DNA of 5,776 nt. Origin: Thermomicrobiaceae bacterium (GTDB taxonomy: Bacteria; Chloroflexota; Chloroflexia; Thermomicrobiales; Thermomicrobiaceae). The notes below the pieces were generated by a model that was given only the letters and a program-made list of their open reading frames with translations, did no database searches and had not been told where the DNA came from. The position numbers were made by a program, and so were the translations under genes. Numbering within the stretch: position 1 is the stretch's first letter; each line of letters begins with the position of its first letter. Positions 1-5,205 of this stretch are shown here, one piece after another. The stretch spans positions 1 through 5,776 of the forward strand of contig SKTL01000368.1 of NCBI GenBank assembly GCA_007122555.1, written 5' to 3'.

Positions 1-34
1 CCCCGGCGATTGTTCCGATGACAAGTACGTCCAT
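1..34 (-). CDS. Start of an unidentified protein, cut by the left window edge
   Basis: An ATG at 32-34 on the minus strand opens a frame reading MDVLVIGTIAG up to the window edge. A purine-rich GAGGG lies about 11 bases upstream, a slightly long but usable ribosome-binding spacing. A GTG 12 bases further upstream is an in-frame alternative start. The pattern of a short hydrophobic strand followed by glycines is how many nucleotide- or sugar-binding alpha/beta folds begin, for example PfkB carbohydrate kinases or Rossmann oxidoreductases. Eleven residues cannot decide between them. The gene has the same strand as the lipoprotein gene upstream, but 192 bp separate them, so a shared transcript is uncertain. 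Confidence 0.5.
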   Translation of the reverse strand, partial: MDVLVIGTIAG

Positions 35-110
35 ACTATGCTTCACCCTCACTTGATAGCTTCGCAGTTTCGAAGCACGATGCGATCAGCTTCCTGCGTT
101 CAGCATGCTT

Positions 111-155
111 CATCAACCGACTGCAGTCAGTGACTTTTCTCACAGCCGGTTGATG
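111..155. repeat. Long-armed inverted repeat (dyad) between two minus-strand genes
   Basis: CATCAACCG at 111-119 is the exact complement of CGGTTGATG at 147-155, and one extra T-A pair (110 with 156) extends the arms. Inside the arms CTG (121-123) can pair with CAG (143-145) after one mismatch, and GTGA (130-133) with TCAC (140-143) around a CTTTTC loop, so a long imperfect hairpin is possible. Neither strand has a run of T after the stem, so it is not a standard intrinsic terminator. It could be an operator or an RNA structure before the gene at 34, or a weak transcript end for the lipoprotein gene. A smaller dyad, GCTTCG and CGAAGC at 59-64 and 71-76, lies closer to that gene. Otherwise I see nothing in 35-226. 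Confidence 0.5.
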
Positions 156-226
156 ATCAAGCGTAATTCCACGAGGTATTCCGCTAACAATATGGGCCGG
201 TCAGCGACGCAGCCATAACGGTTTCG

Positions 227-1060
227 TTAACCCTGGTTCGATTCTGGTTGATCATGGCCTGACTCACTTGATGGCTCTGGCTGCGCCGGAGCCGTTTTCG
301 GACGCATCAGGAAAACGGCGCCGACGACAATAAGCACCAGTGCGATAACGCCGATGCCGATCCCGACAATGAGCGCGATTGGGATTCCAGATCCGTCTTC
401 TGACTCTGCGAAGAAGGTTTCAGTTCCTTCGAACGGAATCTCCCACTGGACACGGTTGGTTCCGAGCTCGGAGCCGTTATGATCGGTGAGTTCGCCCGGC
501 ATAGACACGGTGTACGTCATGTTGATGAACTGGCGCATCATGTCCATCCCCATATCCATGTCCATCTCATCATCGATATCGTCGTCAAGGCCATCGTCGA
601 ACAGCGCGGTCCCGTCGACGGTCAGCTCGAACCGATAGGTGCTGCCGCCGAACCCGCCACCCGATTCGGTGAACCCGCCGGAGAACCCATCGACCGGCGG
701 GCCTTCGCCTCCAGTCGCCGCGAACAGATCGTTCAGCACATCCCCGAGATCTTCATTGTCGTCCACTTCGGTGCTGAGGCGCACGCCGATCCGGTCTGCG
801 GTGTCAATGCGCTCGACGTCGAACCCGGCTTCCTCGCCTTCTCGCTCAATCTCATCGAAGTCGAGCTCCCCATCCAGCTCGCCTCCCATCATTTCGTCGT
901 CCATGAATGAGCGATCGATCGACGACGCGATCGAATGTCGCGCGCTTCCGTCGGATTCGAATTCACTCTCCACTTCGATCTGGACACATGCCGCCAGAAC
1001 CAATGCCAGCGACACTGCCAGAATACCGAGCGGCATCAGCCCTCGAGGTCTTTTCCACAT
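227..1060 (-). CDS. Membrane-anchored lipoprotein (LppM/DUF3153-like)
   Basis: This 277-residue protein begins with a basic stretch (MWKRPR), a hydrophobic core and the lipobox LAAC, so cleavage before Cys25 and lipidation are expected. The mature part starts with VQIEVESEFESDGSA, the beta-strand pattern followed by a DGS turn seen in LppM/DUF3153-type lipoproteins. Residues 53-75 are acidic, 117-140 are Gly-rich and 155-176 are an Asp/Met-rich tract (MDMDMGMDMM). A transmembrane helix at about 226-252 is followed by MRPK and a Pro/Ser/Glu-rich tail that should lie in the cytoplasm. The protein would thus be held outside the membrane at both ends. The start is supported by AGGGAG six bases before the ATG. 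It is divergent from the dipeptidase gene. The function is unknown; the family name rests on N-terminal resemblance only. Confidence 0.85.
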   Translation of the reverse strand: MWKRPRGLMPLGILAVSLALVLAACVQIEVESEFESDGSARHSIASSIDRSFMDDEMMGGELDGELDFDEIEREGEEAGFDVERIDTADRIGVRLSTEVDDNEDLGDVLNDLFAATGGEGPPVDGFSGGFTESGGGFGGSTYRFELTVDGTALFDDGLDDDIDDEMDMDMGMDMMRQFINMTYTVSMPGELTDHNGSELGTNRVQWEIPFEGTETFFAESEDGSGIPIALIVGIGIGVIALVLIVVGAVFLMRPKTAPAQPEPSSESGHDQPESNQG

Positions 1061-1225
1061 GTAGAACTCCCTTTATCTTTCAACCACTTGTCGCGCTCGT
1101 GGTAGGCTGTTCACTGGAGCCTGTGCCCACTACACTAGCACTCCTCCGCGCGAAATCAACCGGTAAATGGTCCCGGATCATTAAGCAGTATGATGCCACG
1201 CTGATGCAGATTGAAGAGGAGCGAA
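1061..1225. promoter_or_regulatory. Divergent intergenic region between lipoprotein and dipeptidase genes
   Basis: This 165-bp region must hold the promoters of both divergent genes. On the minus strand, TTGATT, a 16-base spacer and TAGTGT preceded by TGC (an extended -10) form a passable sigma70-type promoter for the lipoprotein gene, within about 1131-1160. On the plus strand TACACT (1130-1135) is a possible -10, but its -35 is weak. The two candidates overlap around the CTACACTAGCAC segment. Ribosome-binding sites are clear at both ends: AGGGAG before 1060 on the minus strand and AGGAG at 1217-1221 on the plus strand. The promoter calls are tentative. Confidence 0.35.
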
Positions 1226-2197
1226 ATGTCGACTGATTCCGCCATGTGGTTGATCGATGGCCATAGTGACTGGTTGCTGGATGTCTCCGACACGAAACGG
1301 AGCTTTTTCGAGGAATCCAGCATCGGCCATGTTGATTTGCCAAGGCTTCGGAAAGGCCAGATATCGGCGATGATGTGTGCGGTGTTCATCCGCAACGATG
1401 ATCTCCCGCACCATGCCTTGATCCAGACCCTGCGAACCGTCGACAGGCTTCGAACCATCGTGGAAAAGTCTGATGGCTCGGTCCGGCTGGTCGAAGAGTA
1501 CGACGATCTCGAGCGTTGCCGTGAGGAAGGATCGTTCGGCGCAATTCTCCACTACGAGGGCGCCGAAGCGATCGATCCCGAATTCGCGGTGCTCAGGCTC
1601 TCGCATGCGCTCGGATTGCGTTCGCTCGGACTGGTCTGGAGCCGGTCGAATATCTTCGCCGAAGGCGTTGGCGAAAATGATCGCGGACGCGGCCTGACCT
1701 ATCTGGGCAAGGAACTCGTACGCCGGTGCAACCAATTGGGAATCCTCGTAGACGTGTCCCATCTCAACGTCGCCGGATTCTGGGATGTCATCGAAACGTC
1801 GAACGCGCCCATCGTCGCCAGCCACTCGAACGCCCGTGCTGTCTGCAACCACGAGCGGAACCTGCACGATGATCAGATCAAGGCGCTAGCTGAGCGTGGC
1901 GGCCTGATGGGAATCAATTTCGCCCGGCAGTTCCTGGTCGAAGGCGCAGCGACCGGCGAGGATGTCTCGCTTGATGCAATGATCGACCACGTCGATCACA
2001 TCGTGAACCTCGTCGGAATCGACCACGTCGCGCTCGGTTCAGACTATGACGGCGCCAGGATGCCGGCTGATCTCTATGACGCCGCCCAGACCCCGAAACT
2101 GATTCAGGCGTTGCGGGATCGCGGGTACGACGATGACGCGATTCAGAAGTTCGGACGAGACAACTGGCTGCGCGTATTGAAGAATGTGTGGACGTAG
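1226..2197 (+). CDS. Membrane dipeptidase family (peptidase M19) hydrolase
   Basis: A 323-residue zinc dipeptidase of the renal dipeptidase (M19) family, which folds as a TIM barrel with a binuclear metal centre and cleaves dipeptides, often with a D-residue at the C-terminal side. The metal ligands are visible: His13 and Asp15 in DGHSD, the bridging Glu111 in LHYEGAE, His179 in VDVSHLN and His200 in VASHSNAR. Arg211 in ERNLHDD and Asp273 in LGSDYDG match the substrate-binding Arg and the catalytic-site Asp. The 21-residue gap between the two late His residues equals that in human DPEP1. Trp138 occupies the place of DPEP1 His152. There is no signal peptide, so it should be cytoplasmic. I chose ATG 1226, which has AGGAG four bases upstream, over an in-frame TTG at 1211 that has none. 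The natural substrate cannot be told. Confidence 0.95.
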   Translation: MSTDSAMWLIDGHSDWLLDVSDTKRSFFEESSIGHVDLPRLRKGQISAMMCAVFIRNDDLPHHALIQTLRTVDRLRTIVEKSDGSVRLVEEYDDLERCREEGSFGAILHYEGAEAIDPEFAVLRLSHALGLRSLGLVWSRSNIFAEGVGENDRGRGLTYLGKELVRRCNQLGILVDVSHLNVAGFWDVIETSNAPIVASHSNARAVCNHERNLHDDQIKALAERGGLMGINFARQFLVEGAATGEDVSLDAMIDHVDHIVNLVGIDHVALGSDYDGARMPADLYDAAQTPKLIQALRDRGYDDDAIQKFGRDNWLRVLKNVWT

Positions 2198-2220
2198 AGC
2201 GGCAGCCGACAGATGCTGAG

Positions 2221-2252
2221 CGGCCTCTCTCCCAATTCCAGGAGAGAGGCCG
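2221..2252. terminator. Hairpin between convergent genes, probable bidirectional terminator
   Basis: CGGCCTCTCTCC at 2221-2232 pairs perfectly over 12 bp with GGAGAGAGGCCG at 2241-2252 around an 8-base loop. It sits 23 bp after the dipeptidase stop and 13 bp after the thrS stop (read from the other side), the expected place for a two-way transcript end. There is no T-run on either side, so it may act as a 3' stability or pausing element rather than as a classic U-tract terminator. Confidence 0.65.
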
Positions 2253-2265
2253 GGCGCCAGGGCGA

Positions 2266-4047
2266 TTACGGCATCAGTTCCAGTGACTTGCTTTCGATGA
2301 CCTGGTTGGCATTGCCGACGAAGTCGTCGATCGGCATCGCGCCGAGGTTCTCGTTGGAGCGCAGCCGCACGGCAACTGCATCGGCTTCGGCTTCTTTGTC
2401 ACCGACAACAAGCATGTACGGAACCTGCTGCATCTGCCCGCGCCGGATCTTCGCCTGCATCCGGTCGCTGCCGTCATCGACTTCCACGCGGAGTCCGGCC
2501 GTTCGAAGACGATCGGCCACACTCATCGCGTATTCGCCGTGCCGGTCCGCGATCGGGACCACTAGCGCCTGCACCGGCGCCAGCCAGACGGGGAATGCTC
2601 CAGCAAAATGCTCGATCAATCCGCCGACAAATCGCTCCATTGATCCCAGTACTGTCCGGTGGATCATCGCGACTCGATGCCGGTTGCCGTCTTCGCCGAT
2701 GTAGTTGGCGTCGAAACGCTCGGGCAGGTTGAAGTCGACCTGGATCGTCGGACCGGTCCATTCCCGGCCCAGTGAATCAAGGAATTTGATGTCGATCTTC
2801 GGGCCATAGAAGGCCCCTTCACCCTCTTCAACCTTGTAAACGAGGTCCTTCGACTTCAGCGCGTCAGAGAGCGCCGTGGTCGCAGCTTCCCAGTTCTCAG
2901 CCGAGCCGATCGATTTCTCCGGTCTTGTCGCCAGGAAGATCTCGAACTCGTATCCGAACACTTCCGCGAAGTACATCGCCAGATCGAGCACGCCGGCGAT
3001 CTCTCCCTGAAGTTGATCAGGCCGGCAGAAGATGTGGGCGTCGTCCTGCGTAAACCCGCGAACCCGCAGCATTCCGTGAAGCGTGCCGCTACGCTCATAG
3101 CGATAGACCGTTCCCAGCTCCGCATAACGCACGGGCAGATCCCGGTACGACCGGACATCGGAGTTGAAGATCATGACGTGGCCCGGACAGTTCATGGGCT
3201 TGAGATAAAACGGGGAACCCTCGATGTCCATCGGCTTGTACATGTTCTCCGAGTACGTCTCCAGGTGCCCGGATCGCTTGTAGATCGCCTCGCTGGCGAT
3301 GTGTGGGGTATAGACGATGTTGTAGCCGCGTTTGAGGTGCTCGTCCGTCTCGAATCGCTCGACCAGGTGTCGAACCATCGCCCCTTTCGGGTGCCAGAGG
3401 ATCAAGCCGGCTCCGATCTCCTCACTGACTGAGAAGAGGTCCAGCTCGCGGCCGAGACGCCGGTGGTCGCGTCGCTGCGCCTCTTCGAGTCGCTGAAGAA
3501 ACTCTTCCAGTTCCTGCTCCGTTGGCCAGGCTGTTCCGTAGATCCGCTGCAGCATCGGGCGCTTCTCATCGCCGCGCCAGTATGCGCCGGCGACGCTGAG
3601 CAAGCGGACGTGCCCGATCTTCGAGGTGTTCTCGACGTGTGGTCCACGGCAGAGATCGACGAATGAGTCGTGCGTGAATCGCGAGATCACCTCGTCGTCT
3701 GGCAGATCCTCGATCAACTCCAGCTTGTATGGCTGATCCTTGAAGAACTCAACCGCTTCATCCCGCGGGATCTCGTCGCGCTGGAATTCGTGTCCTTCGG
3801 CGGCGATTTCCTTCATGCGCTGTTCGATGCCGTCCAGGTCCTCTGGCGTCAGCGTCCTGGGAAGATCGAAGTCGTAGTAGAAGCCCGTGTCGATCGCCGG
3901 TCCGATCGCCAGTTTGGCGTCCGGGAACTTCTCCAGAACTGCCTGCGCCATCACGTGCGAGGCGGAGTGGCGCATCTTCGCCAGATCCATCTCTTTCTGA
4001 TTTTTCGCTTCGACCTGAAGATCCATTTCCTCCGCAACGTCCGCCAT
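2266..4047 (-). CDS. thrS: Threonine--tRNA ligase lacking the TGS domain
   Basis: Class II threonyl-tRNA synthetase of 593 residues, which attaches threonine to tRNA-Thr in the cytoplasm. The editing (N2) domain is present, with RHSASH (His27, His31) and CRGPH (Cys133, His137) lining the site that removes mischarged serine. The catalytic core has zinc ligands Cys287 (MNCPGH), His338 (DDAHIF) and His463 (MIHRTVLGSMER), a motif 2 around RYERSGTLHGMLRVRGF and motif 3 in LGSMERFVGGLIEH. The anticodon-binding domain starts near 487 (VWLAPVQALVVPI). The usual N-terminal TGS domain of about 60 residues is absent: only about 22 residues precede the editing domain, and the frame is closed by a TGA at about 4111-4113. 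The ATG has AAAGGA about seven bases upstream. The gene is controlled by the T-box leader upstream. Confidence 0.98.
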   Translation of the reverse strand: MADVAEEMDLQVEAKNQKEMDLAKMRHSASHVMAQAVLEKFPDAKLAIGPAIDTGFYYDFDLPRTLTPEDLDGIEQRMKEIAAEGHEFQRDEIPRDEAVEFFKDQPYKLELIEDLPDDEVISRFTHDSFVDLCRGPHVENTSKIGHVRLLSVAGAYWRGDEKRPMLQRIYGTAWPTEQELEEFLQRLEEAQRRDHRRLGRELDLFSVSEEIGAGLILWHPKGAMVRHLVERFETDEHLKRGYNIVYTPHIASEAIYKRSGHLETYSENMYKPMDIEGSPFYLKPMNCPGHVMIFNSDVRSYRDLPVRYAELGTVYRYERSGTLHGMLRVRGFTQDDAHIFCRPDQLQGEIAGVLDLAMYFAEVFGYEFEIFLATRPEKSIGSAENWEAATTALSDALKSKDLVYKVEEGEGAFYGPKIDIKFLDSLGREWTGPTIQVDFNLPERFDANYIGEDGNRHRVAMIHRTVLGSMERFVGGLIEHFAGAFPVWLAPVQALVVPIADRHGEYAMSVADRLRTAGLRVEVDDGSDRMQAKIRRGQMQQVPYMLVVGDKEAEADAVAVRLRSNENLGAMPIDDFVGNANQVIESKSLELMP

Positions 4048-4096
4048 GAATTCGTCCTTTCTGATTGGTCCTGTACTCGACTCGGCAATAGATGCC

Positions 4097-4138
4097 CTAC
4101 CTGAACCCGTTCACGTGTCCGGTCCTGCACCCGCACAT
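4097..4138 (-). other. Possible short upstream ORF between T-box terminator and thrS
   Basis: After the T-box terminator and before thrS lie about 128 transcribed bases. Within them an ATG at 4136-4138 opens a 13-codon frame (MCGCRTGHVNGFR) closed by TAG, with GAGG eight bases upstream. It is out of frame with thrS and has only one Thr codon, so it is not a classical threonine attenuator peptide. It could equally be chance. Otherwise this spacer shows only a repeated CAGGACC heptamer. Confidence 0.15.
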
Positions 4139-4175
4139 CGCGGCAACCTCGCTCCCTGACGCGACGCGTTAATGG

Positions 4176-4210
4176 AAAACGCCCGCCGTCCGCTATGGGA
4201 CGGCGGGCGT
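4176..4210 (-). terminator. Intrinsic terminator of the thrS T-box leader
   Basis: On the minus strand ACGCCCGCCGTCC (4210-4198) pairs over 13 bp with GGACGGCGGGCGT (4191-4179) around a CATAGC loop, and TTTT follows at 4179-4176. The 5' arm contains most of the CGTCCCA (4202-4196) that must instead pair with the T-box sequence in the antiterminator, so the two structures are mutually exclusive. This is the default off state of thrS. Confidence 0.92.
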
Positions 4211-4440
4211 CATTGACTTGCCCGACGTGGTTCCACCCACGTTTCGACACACCGTCAAGAGAGGCATGCCGCTCGTTTGATCCAGGTAACGGCGGAAGGC
4301 CGGGCGGGCTTCTGCGATATACGTTCAGCCAGCCAGCTCACGGGTGGTTTTCGCCTGACGGCCAATCCGGACAGGGCTTTCAGCCAGTGGCCCTGCTTCT
4401 CTGACGGAGCGCGTCGCTACTCGTCCCGCTCATCGCTGCT
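4176..4440 (-). promoter_or_regulatory. T-box riboswitch (tRNA-Thr responsive leader of thrS)
   Basis: The minus-strand leader shows T-box landmarks in order. Stem I opens with AGCAGC and a GATGA kink-turn near 4440-4430 that closes against CCCGTGAGCTGG near 4343-4332. AGTA, as in the loop E motif, follows near 4421, then the distal AGAGAAGC bulge and an AGGGC/GCCCT apical stem. The specifier is ACC at 4346-4348, in GCGAAAACCACCC, a threonine codon read by tRNA-Thr(GGU). The next triplet is also ACC, so a one-codon shift gives the same answer. The T-box is GTGGGTGGAACCACG at 4240-4226. Its TGGG and ACG pair with CCCA and CGT at 4202-4196, leaving the seven-base bulge TGGAACC to bind the tRNA acceptor end. 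The competing terminator lies at 4210-4176. Uncharged tRNA-Thr should switch thrS on. Helices between 4320 and 4250 (stem III region) were not resolved. Confidence 0.95.
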
Positions 4441-4445
4441 TCGTT

Positions 4446-4473
4446 ATTCCAGGTGTTCCGTTGAATCTGTCAA
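4446..4473 (-). promoter_or_regulatory. Probable thrS promoter
   Basis: A consensus -35 TTGACA (4473-4468), a 16-base spacer and TGGAAT (4451-4446, four of six matches to TATAAT) predict a transcript start near 4440. That is exactly where T-box stem I begins, which supports the call. The -35 overlaps the dyad at 4457-4477. An AATAAC three bases downstream is an alternative -10, but its spacer would be 19 bases. Confidence 0.65.
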
Positions 4474-4477
4474 CGGA
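4457..4477. repeat. Perfect 8-bp inverted repeat over the thrS -35
   Basis: TCCGTTGA and TCAACGGA form a perfect dyad separated by five bases (CAGAT when read on the minus strand). The arms enclose the -35 TTGACA of the thrS promoter and start three bases after the T-run of the tRNA-Val terminator. It could be a DNA-binding site, or a second hairpin that catches tRNA-Val read-through. No T-run follows it. Confidence 0.6.
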
Positions 4478-4479
4478 CG

Positions 4480-4504
4480 AAAAATGCCGGCGCAGTGCCG
4501 GCAT
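4480..4504 (-). terminator. Intrinsic terminator of the tRNA-Val transcript
   Basis: On the minus strand ATGCCGGC (4504-4497) pairs over 8 bp with GCCGGCAT (4491-4484) around a five-base loop, and TTTT follows the stem at 4483-4480. It begins one base after the encoded CCA of the tRNA, so the primary transcript has almost no 3' trailer apart from the hairpin. Confidence 0.9.
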
Positions 4505-4505
4505 C

Positions 4506-4582
<77 letters not shown>

Positions 4583-4595
4583 GTTCGCAGTCCGG

Positions 4596-4625
4596 AGTAT
4601 AGCATAGGGATTTCTTCGGCGGCAA
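4596..4625 (-). promoter_or_regulatory. tRNA-Val promoter (extended -10)
   Basis: TTGCCG (4625-4620), an 18-base spacer and TATACT (4601-4596) preceded by TGC form an extended -10 promoter. The start would fall near 4589, about seven bases before the tRNA 5' end at 4582. The promoter begins 16 bp beyond the stop of the RNase H-like gene, in a gap of only 58 bp. Confidence 0.75.
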
Positions 4626-4640
4626 CAACGAATCGCGCGC

Positions 4641-5039
4641 TCAGTGACCCAGTACCTTGACCGATTCCAGTCGCGGATGCCACGACAACCGAACATCCCC
4701 GAACCTGTTCAGCAGGCTCCGGGCTTCGGCGCAGAGCGGCTTCAGTCCTTCGTTGCGAACCTTCCAGCGGCCGTGAACCTGCTCGACAACGAGTTTGCTG
4801 TCAGTGAGGATTTCGATCTCGGCGTCAGCTGGAGACTTGCCGTGCTTTTCGAGTAGCTCGACCGCTGTCTTCACGCCTTCGATCATCGTGCCATATTCGG
4901 CCTGATTGTTCGTTACGTTGTCGCCGAAATCGAGCTCATCAACCGGCAGGTGTCGCCCGTCAACTGTGAGTCGAAAGCTTCCATACCCTTTGCCGGGATT
5001 TCCCAGCGATCCGCAATCGAAGATTAGCTTGAGTTTCAC
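4641..5039 (-). CDS. RNase HI-like (reverse-transcriptase-like) protein
   Basis: A 132-residue single-domain protein with the RNase H fold signature. The motifs are FDCGSLGNPGKGYGSF (Asp8), TNNQAEYGTMI (Glu48) and ILTDSKLVVEQVHGRWKVRN (Asp80), three of the four metal-binding acids of RNase HI, the enzyme that cuts RNA in RNA:DNA hybrids. The C-terminus WHPRLESVKVLGH ends where family members usually carry a fourth acid (as in ENxxADxLA), so that residue is not visible. The GTG at 5039-5037 has GGAG five bases upstream and begins right before the first beta strand. An in-frame ATG at 5093 would add 18 poorly structured residues and has no such site. It is co-directional with EF-G, but a hairpin lies between them. 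Activity is likely but unproven. Confidence 0.9.
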   Translation of the reverse strand: MKLKLIFDCGSLGNPGKGYGSFRLTVDGRHLPVDELDFGDNVTNNQAEYGTMIEGVKTAVELLEKHGKSPADAEIEILTDSKLVVEQVHGRWKVRNEGLKPLCAEARSLLNRFGDVRLSWHPRLESVKVLGH

Positions 5040-5139
5040 CGTGTCTCCAATTCGTGATTCCGGGCGGAATTCAGGTGATTGATCGATCAGCATCGAACCG
5101 ACTGATGATAGCCGGTCGCGTCAAGGACTCCCACCACAT

Positions 5140-5169
5140 TCAAACGGGCGGTTCCTGCGAACCGCCCGT
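5140..5169 (-). terminator. Hairpin after the EF-G family gene, probable terminator
   Basis: ACGGGCGGTT and AACCGCCCGT (5144-5153 and 5160-5169) form a perfect 10-bp stem with a six-base loop, 36 bp after the EF-G stop. On the minus strand the stem is followed by only TT before a G, so the U-tract is weak. Some read-through into the RNase H-like gene is possible. I see no strong promoter between 5139 and 5040; TATCAT in the minus-strand segment near 5105-5110 is a weak -10 candidate. Confidence 0.7.
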
Positions 5170-5205
5170 CTCACGAAATCATCTGCATCCGGGTGTTCGC
5201 CGGAA

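Noticed and set aside
479..910. Plus-strand frame with a His-rich HVHPHIHVHL segment, suggestive of a metal-binding protein
   Set aside because: It is the exact antisense of the Asp/Met-rich lipoprotein tract (GAC/ATG read backwards gives His/Val/Ile). The lipoprotein frame has a signal peptide, lipobox and ribosome-binding site.
1181..1867. Minus-strand frame of 228 codons opposite the dipeptidase
   Set aside because: It lies antisense to a complete M19 gene with all metal ligands. It is open only because of codon bias and shows no family motifs.
3013..4104. Several plus-strand frames opposite thrS
   Set aside because: They are shadows of the ThrRS reading frame without start signals or motifs.
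5079..5090. Palindrome TGATCGATCA before the RNase H-like gene as an operator
   Set aside because: It is built from overlapping GATC/ATCGAT words, which recur by chance in this sequence; no matching second site or nearby promoter supports it.
5144..5169. GGGCGGTT shared between the hairpin after EF-G and the tRNA-Val 5' end, as a possible attachment site or tRNA-derived repeat
   Set aside because: The match is only eight GC-rich bases, lies in a different gene context, and no integrase or flanking repeat is present. Chance is the simpler explanation.
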